64,000 nt of DNA. Origin: JACCSI01 sp963815285. GTDB taxonomy: Bacteria; Acidobacteriota; Vicinamibacteria; Vicinamibacterales; UBA2999. Positions 35,212 to 42,943 of this stretch are shown here, one piece after another (positions within the stretch are counted from its first letter, which is position 1; every line of letters begins with the position of its first letter). Position numbers and translations under genes: made by a program. The notes beneath the pieces are model-generated. The model saw nothing but the letters and a program-made list of their open reading frames with translations. It made no database searches and was not told where the DNA came from. The DNA is taken from assembly GCA_963815285.1 (NCBI GenBank), contig CAWFGB010000003.1:1-64000 (forward strand), written 5' to 3'.

Positions 35212-37862
35212 TCGTCCGGCTCTCGCTCGCACTCCTGCGGCTGTTCGCACGCGTGGTCCCGGCACGCGATCGCGATGAATGGTTGGCCGAATGGGAATCC
35301 GAGCTGCACGCCCGTCGCGCGCGGCTCACGGTGCGTCACCGGTTGACGCACGAACAGGAGCTCGACATGTTTCGACGCGTACTCGGTTCCTTTCGCGACG
35401 CAGCCTGGCTGCGCCGTCAGTTTACGCTCGACGCCGATGTCGTTCACGATGTCAAGCATGGTGCGCGCCTGTTGGCGCGCAGTCCAGGCTTCACGCTTCT
35501 CACCATCGCGGTGCTCGCGATCGGTATCGGCGCAACGACGGGGATTTTCAGCGTCGTTGACGCGTTGCTGGTTCGTCAGCTCCCGTACCTTGATCCCGAA
35601 CAGATCGTCCTGATGTTCGAGGCGGATACCGACAACCGCGACGCCATTGAAGGGGTGGCGCCTGCGAATTTCATCGATTGGCAGCAGCACGTCCGATCGC
35701 TCGACGTCATGTCGGCGGTCGAGCCGTTCGGCTTCACTTACACAGGCGGGTCCGAGCCACAGTCGATGCCGGGTGCGCGCGTCACGAAAGGTTTCTTCGA
35801 CACATATGGCGTAGAGGCGATGTACGGCCGCACGTTTACACCCGATGAATACACCGCGGGCCGCAACAACGTGGTCGTTCTGAGTTACGGCACATGGGCG
35901 CAACGCTTCGGCGCGGACCTTTCCATCGTCGGACGCGCGATCCAAATCAACGGCCGACCCACGACCGTCGTTGGCGTGATGCCGCCCTCGTTTGCGCCGC
36001 GGCTCCTGGTGACGTTCAACGAGCGCGGGGTGTGGGCACCGAAGGTCTGGGCCGAGTATGAATACCAGTCGCGCGGTGCCCGCTACTTCAACGCCGTCGC
36101 GAGGCTCGAGCCAGGAGTCACGATCGAGCAGGCTCAATCTGAACTCGATGGCATTGCCGAGCGCCTCGCCCAGCAGTATCCCGGTACTAACCGCGGCAAG
36201 ACCATTCAGCTCGTCACCCTTCGCAGCCACCTCGCGGGGGACCTGCAATCGTCGATGAACGTCCTGGCTGCATCAGTGTTACTCCTGCTCGTGATCGCCG
36301 TCGCGAATTCGGCCAACCTTCTGATGACACGCGCCACCTCGCGCGTACGCGAGATCGGCGTTCGCAGCGCGCTGGGCGCCGATCGCGGTCGCCTCGTTCG
36401 TCAGCTGCTCGCCGAGACGCTCCTGCTTGCCGGGCTCGGCTGCGTCTTGGGCCTGCTGGTCGCATACGGCACGGCGCGATTGATCGTGTGGCTCGCACCA
36501 GGAGACATCCCTGCGCTGGCATCGGTCGGATTGAATAACCGCGTGTTGTTGTTTTCGATCGCATTGACGCTCATTGCCACCGTGTTGACCGGCATCGTGC
36601 CGGCGTGGCGGGGCGCAGGCATCCGCGCGTCCGAGGCACTCGCCGACGCCACAGCCGGTCATGCCGGCGCGCTTCCGAGTCGAATCGGCCGATCGCGTTT
36701 TGTTGTCGCGGAGCTCGCGCTGGCGCTTGTCCTCCTCGCGGGTGGCGGCCTCCTGTTGCGAAGTTTCGCGGCGTTGAATGCGACGAGCCCGGGATTCGCG
36801 CCAGAAGGTGTAGTGGCATTGCAGTTTTTCGCGCGCGGACCGTCGCAGACGCCCGCACAGACGGCGGCGTTTTATCAGCAGACGATCGATTCGATGAAGA
36901 CCGTGTCGCAGGTCCGTGACGTGGGCGCCGTGTCGGTGATGCCATTTCTCAACACGACCGGGGGGAGCCCGGTGCCTCTCGTGATCGAAGGTCAACCCAC
37001 GCCCGCGCCGGGCAGCGAACCGTCCGCTTTGTTGACCGTTGCAACACCCGGATATTTTTCGGCAATGCGAATCCCGTTGCTCGAAGGACGAACCTTCGAG
37101 GCACACGATGATGCGAATCGCGCGCCGGTCGCGCTCATTTCCAGTGGGTTTGCGCAACGTCATTGGCGCAATGGATCACCAGTCGGTCAACGGATTCGGC
37201 TGCAGCAGCAGGGCGATGCGATTACCGCAGAAATCATCGGGGTGGTTGGCGAGGTTCGCCACGACGCGCTCGATGGTCCGGCGACGCTGGAGATTTTCAT
37301 GCCGCATGCGCAACTGCCGTTCACGGGCATGACGTTCGTCGCGCGCACGTCAGGCGATCCGAATGCGGTGCTGCCCGAATTGCAGTCGCGCATCCGCGCT
37401 GCAGCGCCAGACCGACCTGTGTATCGAACGGCGGTCGTGCAGGATCTGATCGCGACCACGTTGAACGATCGCCGATTCATGCTGACGTTGGTCATCGCAT
37501 TTGCGATCCTCGCCGTCGCATTGGCGGCTTCAGGGGTGTACGGCGTGATGAGTCTCGTGTCCACGCAACGAACCAAGGAATTTGGGCTGCGCCTGGCGCT
37601 GGGTGCGGAACGTGGTGAGATTCTCCGGATGGTTTTGCAGCAGGGCGTGGTGTTGACATCAACGGGGATTGCGGTCGGTCTTCTCGGCGCGCTGGCGGTG
37701 GGGCAACTACTCCGGCGGTTCCTCTTTGGGATCGGACCGACTGACGTGCTGACGCTCGCGGTAGTGTGCGCCGCGCTAGGGGCCGTCGCGGCGATCGCGT
37801 GTTTGTTGCCAGCGCTTCGCGCGACGCGGGTGAGCCCCATCGTCGCGCTTCGCACTGAGTAG
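35208..37862 (+). CDS. ADOP-type ABC transporter permease (MacB/FtsX-like)
   Basis: 884 residues. N-terminal cytoplasmic cap (LFARVVPARDRDEWLAEW), then two MacB-periplasmic/FtsX repeats: a first membrane helix (FTLLTIAVLAIGIGATTGIF), a large extracytoplasmic domain, three helices, a second extracytoplasmic domain and three final helices ending PALRATRVSPIVALRTE. This duplicated permease type occurs in Acidobacteriota without a dedicated ATPase gene, and none is seen here. The ATG at 35208 is set by the ATGA overlap; the frame extends further up without homology. Possible role: efflux or mechanotransmission across the envelope. Confidence 0.93.
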   Translation: MIVRLSLALLRLFARVVPARDRDEWLAEWESELHARRARLTVRHRLTHEQELDMFRRVLGSFRDAAWLRRQFTLDADVVHDVKHGARLLARSPGFTLLTIAVLAIGIGATTGIFSVVDALLVRQLPYLDPEQIVLMFEADTDNRDAIEGVAPANFIDWQQHVRSLDVMSAVEPFGFTYTGGSEPQSMPGARVTKGFFDTYGVEAMYGRTFTPDEYTAGRNNVVVLSYGTWAQRFGADLSIVGRAIQINGRPTTVVGVMPPSFAPRLLVTFNERGVWAPKVWAEYEYQSRGARYFNAVARLEPGVTIEQAQSELDGIAERLAQQYPGTNRGKTIQLVTLRSHLAGDLQSSMNVLAASVLLLLVIAVANSANLLMTRATSRVREIGVRSALGADRGRLVRQLLAETLLLAGLGCVLGLLVAYGTARLIVWLAPGDIPALASVGLNNRVLLFSIALTLIATVLTGIVPAWRGAGIRASEALADATAGHAGALPSRIGRSRFVVAELALALVLLAGGGLLLRSFAALNATSPGFAPEGVVALQFFARGPSQTPAQTAAFYQQTIDSMKTVSQVRDVGAVSVMPFLNTTGGSPVPLVIEGQPTPAPGSEPSALLTVATPGYFSAMRIPLLEGRTFEAHDDANRAPVALISSGFAQRHWRNGSPVGQRIRLQQQGDAITAEIIGVVGEVRHDALDGPATLEIFMPHAQLPFTGMTFVARTSGDPNAVLPELQSRIRAAAPDRPVYRTAVVQDLIATTLNDRRFMLTLVIAFAILAVALAASGVYGVMSLVSTQRTKEFGLRLALGAERGEILRMVLQQGVVLTSTGIAVGLLGALAVGQLLRRFLFGIGPTDVLTLAVVCAALGAVAAIACLLPALRATRVSPIVALRTE

Positions 37863-38275
37863 CATCGGAACCCGACGAGCGCCCACACACTTGTACGACA
37901 GCGACACGTTCGAGGTCGTGGTGTTCAATGCCGGTAAGCAAGTGGACCTCGTCATGACAGACCCGAACAGGTACAGCGGCCCTCTCAAAGTACCTGAGTG
38001 ACGCATCCGGGCGGCGCACGGTAGCAAAGTATTTGGCGGGTCGCTGAGTGTCGAAGGCGTTACAAGCCATCACGAGGGATTCTGCGGCAGCGTCAGCGGC
38101 CACCTTTGGCGGCGGATTCTGGATCACGACCCGCACATCCGTTCGATACGAAGCCGCAGGCGTTCGACGCCTTGGGACGCGGCTCGACGTGCAGTTCTTC
38201 AGCTGTTCTCGCAGCGTGACGTCGTCCGTCCCGTAGAATACCAGTGGTCGATTACCACAACGAGCGACGTTGACC
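37863..38275. other. Gene-poor stretch with one short coding scrap
   Basis: About 410 bp without an intact gene. On the plus strand 37891-38001 reads LYDSDTFEVVVFNAGKQVDL then VMTDPNRYSGPLKVPE and a stop, a protein-like segment of unknown family. The rest shows no convincing coding on either strand. Confidence 0.4.
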
Positions 38276-39532
38276 ATGGCGGATCCCTACCTCCGTGTCC
38301 ACGCAGTGAACATCTACGTCAACGATCAGGCGCGAAGTCTGGACTTCTACCTGAACACGCTCGGATTCCACATCGCCTTCGACGCTCGCGTCGGGTCCGG
38401 TGAGCGGTTGTTGGCGGTGGCTCCGCCCGACGGGTCAGCAGTGCTGACGCTGATCGAGGCCAAGCCCGACTCTCCCAAGGCCCGGTTCGTCGGCCGCGCG
38501 ACACAAGTGGTGTTCGTGACCGAGGACTTGCCCGCCACCTATACCGAGTGGCGCCGGCGAGGCGTTCGGTTCCGAAACGCACCGCGCCTCCGGCGTGTCG
38601 TCTACGATCGGACTGGCGATGCAGCCGATCGATCTTCTGTGCCTTCGACACCCGGGCGGGACCGATCCGCGTGGGGCGGCGCCTTCACGCGCTTCGAGGA
38701 CGTCGATCGGAACTCGTTCGCCCTGGTGAGCTTCGACGAAGTCAGCCGCGCGGTCGAAGCGCAACGTCGCGCCGCCGCCGAGAAGCAGGAGGCCGAGCGG
38801 CGCGCCGCCCACGAGCTCGAGATCGCCATGCAGGTGCAGGCGCGGCTCTTTCCTCAGCGACTTCCGCCAATGCGCACGCTGGAGTACGCAGGCGCATGCG
38901 TCCAGACGCGCCGGGTGGGCGGCGATTACTACGATTTCCTCGATCTTGGGCGGGACCGGCTTGGGCTGGTCATCGGCGACATCGCCGGCAAAGGCATGCC
39001 GGCCGCGCTGCTGATGGCCAACCTTCAGGCCAATCTGCGCAGTCAATGCGCCACTGCGGTCGAACAGCCCGAGCGCTTTCTGCAGACCGTGAACCGACTC
39101 TTTTACGAGAGTACGGCCGACAATGCCTACGCGACCTTTTTCTACTCGGAGTTCGACGACCGAGCGGGACGCCTGCGCTACGCGAACTGCGGACATTTGC
39201 CGGCGCTGCTGCTGCGACGCGGCGGCGACGTCGAACGGCTCGAGGCGACGGCAACGGTGCTGGGCCTATTCTCCAAGTGGGAGTGCCGGACGGCGGAGCT
39301 CCGGCTTTCAGCTGGAGATCTTCTGGCGATCTACACCGATGGGATCACCGAGGCCTTCGACGCCCAGGACGACGAGTTCGGGGAAGGACGGCTCATCGAG
39401 ACGCTGCACGCGCATCGTGACCTGCCGCCACGAGAACTGATCGCCGCCGTTTACGACGGCGTCCGCCGCTTCAGTCCGCAGGAACAACGGGACGACATGA
39501 CTCTGATTGTCGCGAGGTGCCGGGACTGCTGA
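38276..39532 (+). CDS. VOC (glyoxalase-like) domain fused to SpoIIE/PPM serine phosphatase
   Basis: 418 residues. Residues 1-150 form a VOC domain (VNIYVNDQARSLDFYLNTLG; FTRFEDVDRNSFALVSF). A coiled helix (VEAQRRAAAEKQEAERRAA) links to a PP2C-type SpoIIE phosphatase domain with metal aspartates in RRVGGDYYDFLDL, VIGDIAGKG and RDDMTLIVA. Likely a cytoplasmic regulator that dephosphorylates an anti-sigma antagonist in response to a small molecule bound by the VOC part. In the VOC domain an arginine-rich stretch of about 28 residues (after RFRNAP) looks inserted or frame-scrambled compared with the usual spacing. Partner anti-sigma genes are not nearby. Confidence 0.88.
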   Translation: MADPYLRVHAVNIYVNDQARSLDFYLNTLGFHIAFDARVGSGERLLAVAPPDGSAVLTLIEAKPDSPKARFVGRATQVVFVTEDLPATYTEWRRRGVRFRNAPRLRRVVYDRTGDAADRSSVPSTPGRDRSAWGGAFTRFEDVDRNSFALVSFDEVSRAVEAQRRAAAEKQEAERRAAHELEIAMQVQARLFPQRLPPMRTLEYAGACVQTRRVGGDYYDFLDLGRDRLGLVIGDIAGKGMPAALLMANLQANLRSQCATAVEQPERFLQTVNRLFYESTADNAYATFFYSEFDDRAGRLRYANCGHLPALLLRRGGDVERLEATATVLGLFSKWECRTAELRLSAGDLLAIYTDGITEAFDAQDDEFGEGRLIETLHAHRDLPPRELIAAVYDGVRRFSPQEQRDDMTLIVARCRDC

Positions 39533-39611
39533 TCCCGCCGCCGGGAATGATCCAGTTGCGGACATCGTGCCAGCAGCCTGCCATGCCTCGATACTGATGC
39601 CGCAAGCCCAA

Positions 39612-39770
39612 TCATTTCATCAGCTTAGGAGCGTCGGCCGTTCCGATTGGGGCTGGAGTGACATTTTTGAGTGACATTTCGTCGATCTCCGAGGGATTCA
39701 TGACGGACACCAGCGGAGAAAGGTTCGAAACGACTTGTCGCTGGTGATACTGGAGGACCTTCGCGTATAT
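39612..39770 (-). pseudogene. C-terminal coding scrap of unknown family
   Basis: The last 52 codons (IYAKVLQYHQRQVVSNLSPL; VSVMNPSEIDEMSLKNV; APIGTADAPKLMK) look like real protein, while the frame upstream is arginine-rich shadow sequence. It ends where the permease scrap on the other strand begins. Family not recognised. Confidence 0.3.
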
Positions 39771-39851
39771 CTGCTGGCCGGCCTGGCCTGCATGGTGCCG
39801 GCGATTCGCGCGACACGCATCGACCCGATCCTTGCCTTGCGCGTCGACTGA
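39771..39851 (+). pseudogene. C-terminal scrap of an ADOP permease
   Basis: LLAGLACMVPAIRATRIDPI and LALRVD then TGA match the invariant last helix and tail of ADOP permeases (compare PALRATRVSPIVALRTE at 37862). Nothing else of a permease precedes it. Confidence 0.7.
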
Positions 39852-39933
39852 GCGTGGATCAGCTGTCTTTCTTTTTGCCTCCTGGTGCCGCCACGATTCG
39901 CGTGAAGCCCTAATAGTCGATCTTCGAAGGCGC

Positions 39934-40923
39934 TCAGCGGCGCGCGTTACTCGATATGGGGGCAGCTTCGCGCCGCCATGCCCCCGGAGCTTGGCCAACG
40001 AGCTTTTTGAAGGCCCGACTGAACGCTGCTTCCGATTCGTAGCCGACGGCCGCGGCGACCGCCGCCACCTGACCGCCCTCCGTCAGCAGCCGCGAAGCGA
40101 GCTGCATGCGCCACAATGCGAGATACTGCATCGGCGGCTGACCGACCATCTCGGTGAATCGTTCCGCAAACACAGAGCGTGAGACGCCGACGAGCCGGGC
40201 GAGGCGCTCGACTGTCCACTCCTCCGTCGGACCGGCATGAAGCGCGGCTAATGCCTGTCCAACCATCGGATCTCGCAACCCCGCGAGCCATCCGGTCTCT
40301 GTTGGCGGGAGCGCCTCGAGATATCGACGCAGCGCCTCGACGAACATCAATTCCGAGAGACGCGACAGAATGTTCTCGCTGCCGGCCCGCGCACTGCCCG
40401 ATTCCCTTACCGCGATGTTGAGCAGCGTCGCGAGCCAGCCCGCCGCCGCGTCGTGGGCTGCCGCCGACAGGTGAATCACCCTCGGTAGTGCGGCAAGCAG
40501 CGGGTTGAACGGACGTTCGTCGAAGCCGAGAAAGCAGCAGACGATCCGCGCTCGATCGGGGCCGCCGCCACCGAGGTCGTGGGCAAGCGGCAACGGCGTC
40601 GTCGGACGACCGAACATCGACATGTCAGGCGTGGCACGCATCCCGGGGGCGCTCGAAAGGATGTGGGCATCCCCCTGCGGGAAGACGATGACATCTCCTT
40701 CGTTCAATCGAATCGGCGGCTGACCGGCGCCCTCTCCCCAGCCCGATCCGCGGGCCATCAGGTGGTACTCGATCACGCGCTCTGCGCCCGGCATGACCAT
40801 GGCCGCGATCTCGCTCGATGGAGGCGCCTGGACCACCCATGGCGAGCTTAGTTCGAAGTCAAAGTAGACCGCACCACTCAGACGGATCGCTCGAAGCACG
40901 TCGGAGAGGACGTCAGCCCCCAC
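39934..40923 (-). CDS. AraC family regulator with cupin-6 sensor domain
   Basis: 329 residues. The N-terminal ~180 residues are a cupin (VVQAPPSSEIAAMVMPGAER; RLNEGDVIVFPQGDAHIL), the C-terminal 100 an AraC HTH pair (LARLVGVSRSVFAERFTEMV; VGYESEAAFSRAFKKLVG). Regulators of this AraC/cupin-6 type usually sit beside the stress or oxidoreductase gene they control. Here the divergent neighbour is the DinB-like gene at 41103, making the 179-bp gap the likely control region. Confidence 0.92.
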   Translation of the reverse strand: MGADVLSDVLRAIRLSGAVYFDFELSSPWVVQAPPSSEIAAMVMPGAERVIEYHLMARGSGWGEGAGQPPIRLNEGDVIVFPQGDAHILSSAPGMRATPDMSMFGRPTTPLPLAHDLGGGGPDRARIVCCFLGFDERPFNPLLAALPRVIHLSAAAHDAAAGWLATLLNIAVRESGSARAGSENILSRLSELMFVEALRRYLEALPPTETGWLAGLRDPMVGQALAALHAGPTEEWTVERLARLVGVSRSVFAERFTEMVGQPPMQYLALWRMQLASRLLTEGGQVAAVAAAVGYESEAAFSRAFKKLVGQAPGAWRREAAPISSNARR

Positions 40924-41102
40924 GCGTATCCCTCATGCCGGACGCGCGGGCAGCTGGTTCGGACGAATAGGCAGGTCGTGTGCGCATTCGGACAGGCTGC
41001 TAAACAAATCGGACGGTGACGCATGGCTCACAAGGCACATCTCACCATACGTTACGAGTGTGCCCCGCAACAAGGCGTGGCTCGAATCAAAGGACAGATC
41101 AC

Positions 41103-41645
41103 ATGACAACCGTCGCCTCCCAATCTTCGGAAACCAACGCGGTGAGCTCGACGAGCCGGCGTGCGAATGCGCTCGCCGATCGCCTCGAGCAAGGTGCTCG
41201 CGTGCTGGCCGCGGTCGCGAGTGTGCTCACAGAAGCCGAGTGGCAGACACCGATCCCCGGGGACGGGCGGAAGATTGGCGTCGTTGTGCATCACGTCGCC
41301 ACCATGTACCCCTTGGAGATCCAGCTGGCGCAAGCGCTTGCCCGAAGCAATCCAGTGGAGGGAGTGACCTGGGATGTCGTACACGGCCTGAACGCCCGTC
41401 ACGCGAAGGAAAACGATGCAGTCACGAAGGAGGCCGCGCTGGATCTGCTTCGCCGCAACAGTGCGGCAGCATCAGTCGCGATCCGCGCCCTCACCGACGA
41501 CGAACTGGATGGCGCCGCCTCGGTATCGCTCAACGCGGACGCTCCTCTGACCTGCCAGTTCATGCTCGAAGATCACGCCGTCCGACACAGCTACCACCAC
41601 CTGGCGCGAATCCGTGCGGTGTTGAAGGCGCGGACTGTCACGTAG
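41103..41645 (+). CDS. DinB-like four-helix protein
   Basis: 180 residues from ATG 41103; the upstream in-frame part is not family-like. Four long helices with metal-ligand histidines placed as in DinB/YfiT proteins: VVHHVATMYPLEIQL in helix 2 and DHAVRHSYHHLARIRA at the end. Such proteins are metal-dependent thiol transferases or damage-inducible enzymes; the substrate thiol cofactor in this organism is unknown. It is followed after 10 nt by a collapsed methyltransferase gene and then a PIG-L deacetylase, all on one strand, suggesting an operon controlled by the divergent AraC protein. Confidence 0.7.
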   Translation: MTTVASQSSETNAVSSTSRRANALADRLEQGARVLAAVASVLTEAEWQTPIPGDGRKIGVVVHHVATMYPLEIQLAQALARSNPVEGVTWDVVHGLNARHAKENDAVTKEAALDLLRRNSAAASVAIRALTDDELDGAASVSLNADAPLTCQFMLEDHAVRHSYHHLARIRAVLKARTVT

Positions 41646-41655
41646 AGGATTTCAT

Positions 41656-42053
41656 ATGACGAATGTCGTGTCGTGCAACACCGCGATCCTGTCGGGCGGT
41701 CTGACCTCCGTGAAGGCGAGACAGCAGGCGATGTGGGCGTCCGGTAATTTCGCTGTCATCGGTAATACCCTCCAGATCGTGGGCGAATTGCTGAGCGAGG
41801 CTGCGGATGTCCAGGCAACAGATCGCGTCCTAGACGTGGCGGCCGGCAACGGAAACGCGACGCTCGCCGCTTGCTTTCCACTTTTGGCGTCATGTTCGCG
41901 CCGGACCATGAGCGGGCCGCGAGTGAGCTGATGCGCGTATGCAAACCCGGGGGCCGGATTGGCCTGGCAAGTTTCCTTCGCTCGCTGCACCGAGGTGGAG
42001 CGGCCGGTCTTGTGGTCCCCGGAGAGTACCTGGAAACCGTGATCATCAGATGA
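41656..42053 (+). pseudogene. SAM methyltransferase collapsed by internal deletions
   Basis: Three pieces of one class I methyltransferase lie end to end. Piece 1: VKARQQAMWASGNFAVIG and DRVLDVAAGNGNATLAA (motif I), to about 41874. Piece 2, in another frame: LSTFGVMFAPDHERAASELM and RVCKPGGRIGLASF, to about 41975. Piece 3: LVVPGEYLETVI, the very end of the family. Roughly 50 residues are missing between 1 and 2 and about 100 between 2 and 3. Start and stop regions are kept, but the core is gone, so it cannot be active. Confidence 0.8.
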
Positions 42054-42066
42054 AAGAAGGCGTGTG

Positions 42067-42903
42067 ATGAACATGAGGCGCACTCAGACATTGATGGCCG
42101 TGCTCGCCCACCCTGATGACGAATCGCTGGGATTCGGGGGCACACTCGCCAAGTACGCCTCTGACGGCGTCGACGTGGTCCTGCTCACCGCCACGCGCGG
42201 CGAGGCCGGGCGGTTCCGCGGCCACCGGTTCAACGACTGTGAGCATCCGGGCCGGCTTGCGCTCGCTGAGATCCGCGAGGCGGAGTTGCGGGCCGCGGCG
42301 GCGACATTGGGTCTGGGCGAGGTGTGCGTGCTCGATTATCCAGACCAACATCTGGATCGGGCGCGCCCTCGGGGCGTCATTGAGCGCATCGTCTTCCATT
42401 TGCGGCGAATCCGTCCTGAAGTCGTCGTCACGTTCGGACCCGACGGCGCCTACGGACATCCGGATCACATCGCGATCTCCCAGTTCACCACTGCGGCGAT
42501 CGTTGCCGCGGCCGACGCGACGTTTGGCGACGGTTCCGACGCACCACAGGAACCGCACTCCGTCTCGAAGCTCTACTATCTGGCCTGGCCGGAATCGACA
42601 TGGACGGCTTACGAGGCTGCAGTCCGGAAGTTGTCCGCTACGGTTGATGGTGTTGAACGACTGCCGACGCCGTGGCCCGATTGGGCGATTACCACGGTCA
42701 TCGATACGAGCCGCGTCTGGGCAACCGTCTGGCGCGCGGTTTCGTGCCACCAGTCACAGCTCGCGGCGTACGAACGGTTGAACGCGCTGTCGCCCGAGCA
42801 CCATGAGGCACTGTGGGGCCGCCAGTCATTTTATCGCGCGTTCAGCACTGTGAACGGTGGACGGGCGCTCGAGACAGATCTGTTCGAAGGGATCGAACGA
42901 TGA
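42067..42903 (+). CDS. PIG-L family deacetylase (LmbE-like)
   Basis: 278 residues with zinc motif AHPDDESLGFGG and the later GHPDHIAISQ that completes the His-Asp-His site. The family removes N-acetyl groups from sugars such as GlcNAc-inositol in thiol biosynthesis, or from glycans. Its place behind a DinB-like protein would fit a bacillithiol/mycothiol-type thiol pathway, but no other pathway gene is present, so this is only suggestive. The ribosome site GAAGG lies before the ATG; an upstream GTG is an alternative start. Confidence 0.9.
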   Translation: MNMRRTQTLMAVLAHPDDESLGFGGTLAKYASDGVDVVLLTATRGEAGRFRGHRFNDCEHPGRLALAEIREAELRAAAATLGLGEVCVLDYPDQHLDRARPRGVIERIVFHLRRIRPEVVVTFGPDGAYGHPDHIAISQFTTAAIVAAADATFGDGSDAPQEPHSVSKLYYLAWPESTWTAYEAAVRKLSATVDGVERLPTPWPDWAITTVIDTSRVWATVWRAVSCHQSQLAAYERLNALSPEHHEALWGRQSFYRAFSTVNGGRALETDLFEGIER

Positions 42904-42943
42904 AACAAAGGTCAGTGATCGGGTCAATGACCTACGGCGCTGA

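Noticed and set aside
35124..36248. Minus-strand ORF opposite the ADOP permease (374 codons)
   Set aside because: Shadow frame; the permease on the plus strand has complete membrane and periplasmic domains.
41016..41102. Longer N-terminus for the DinB-like protein
   Set aside because: The extra 29 residues have no family similarity; the ATG at 41103 directly precedes the conserved region.
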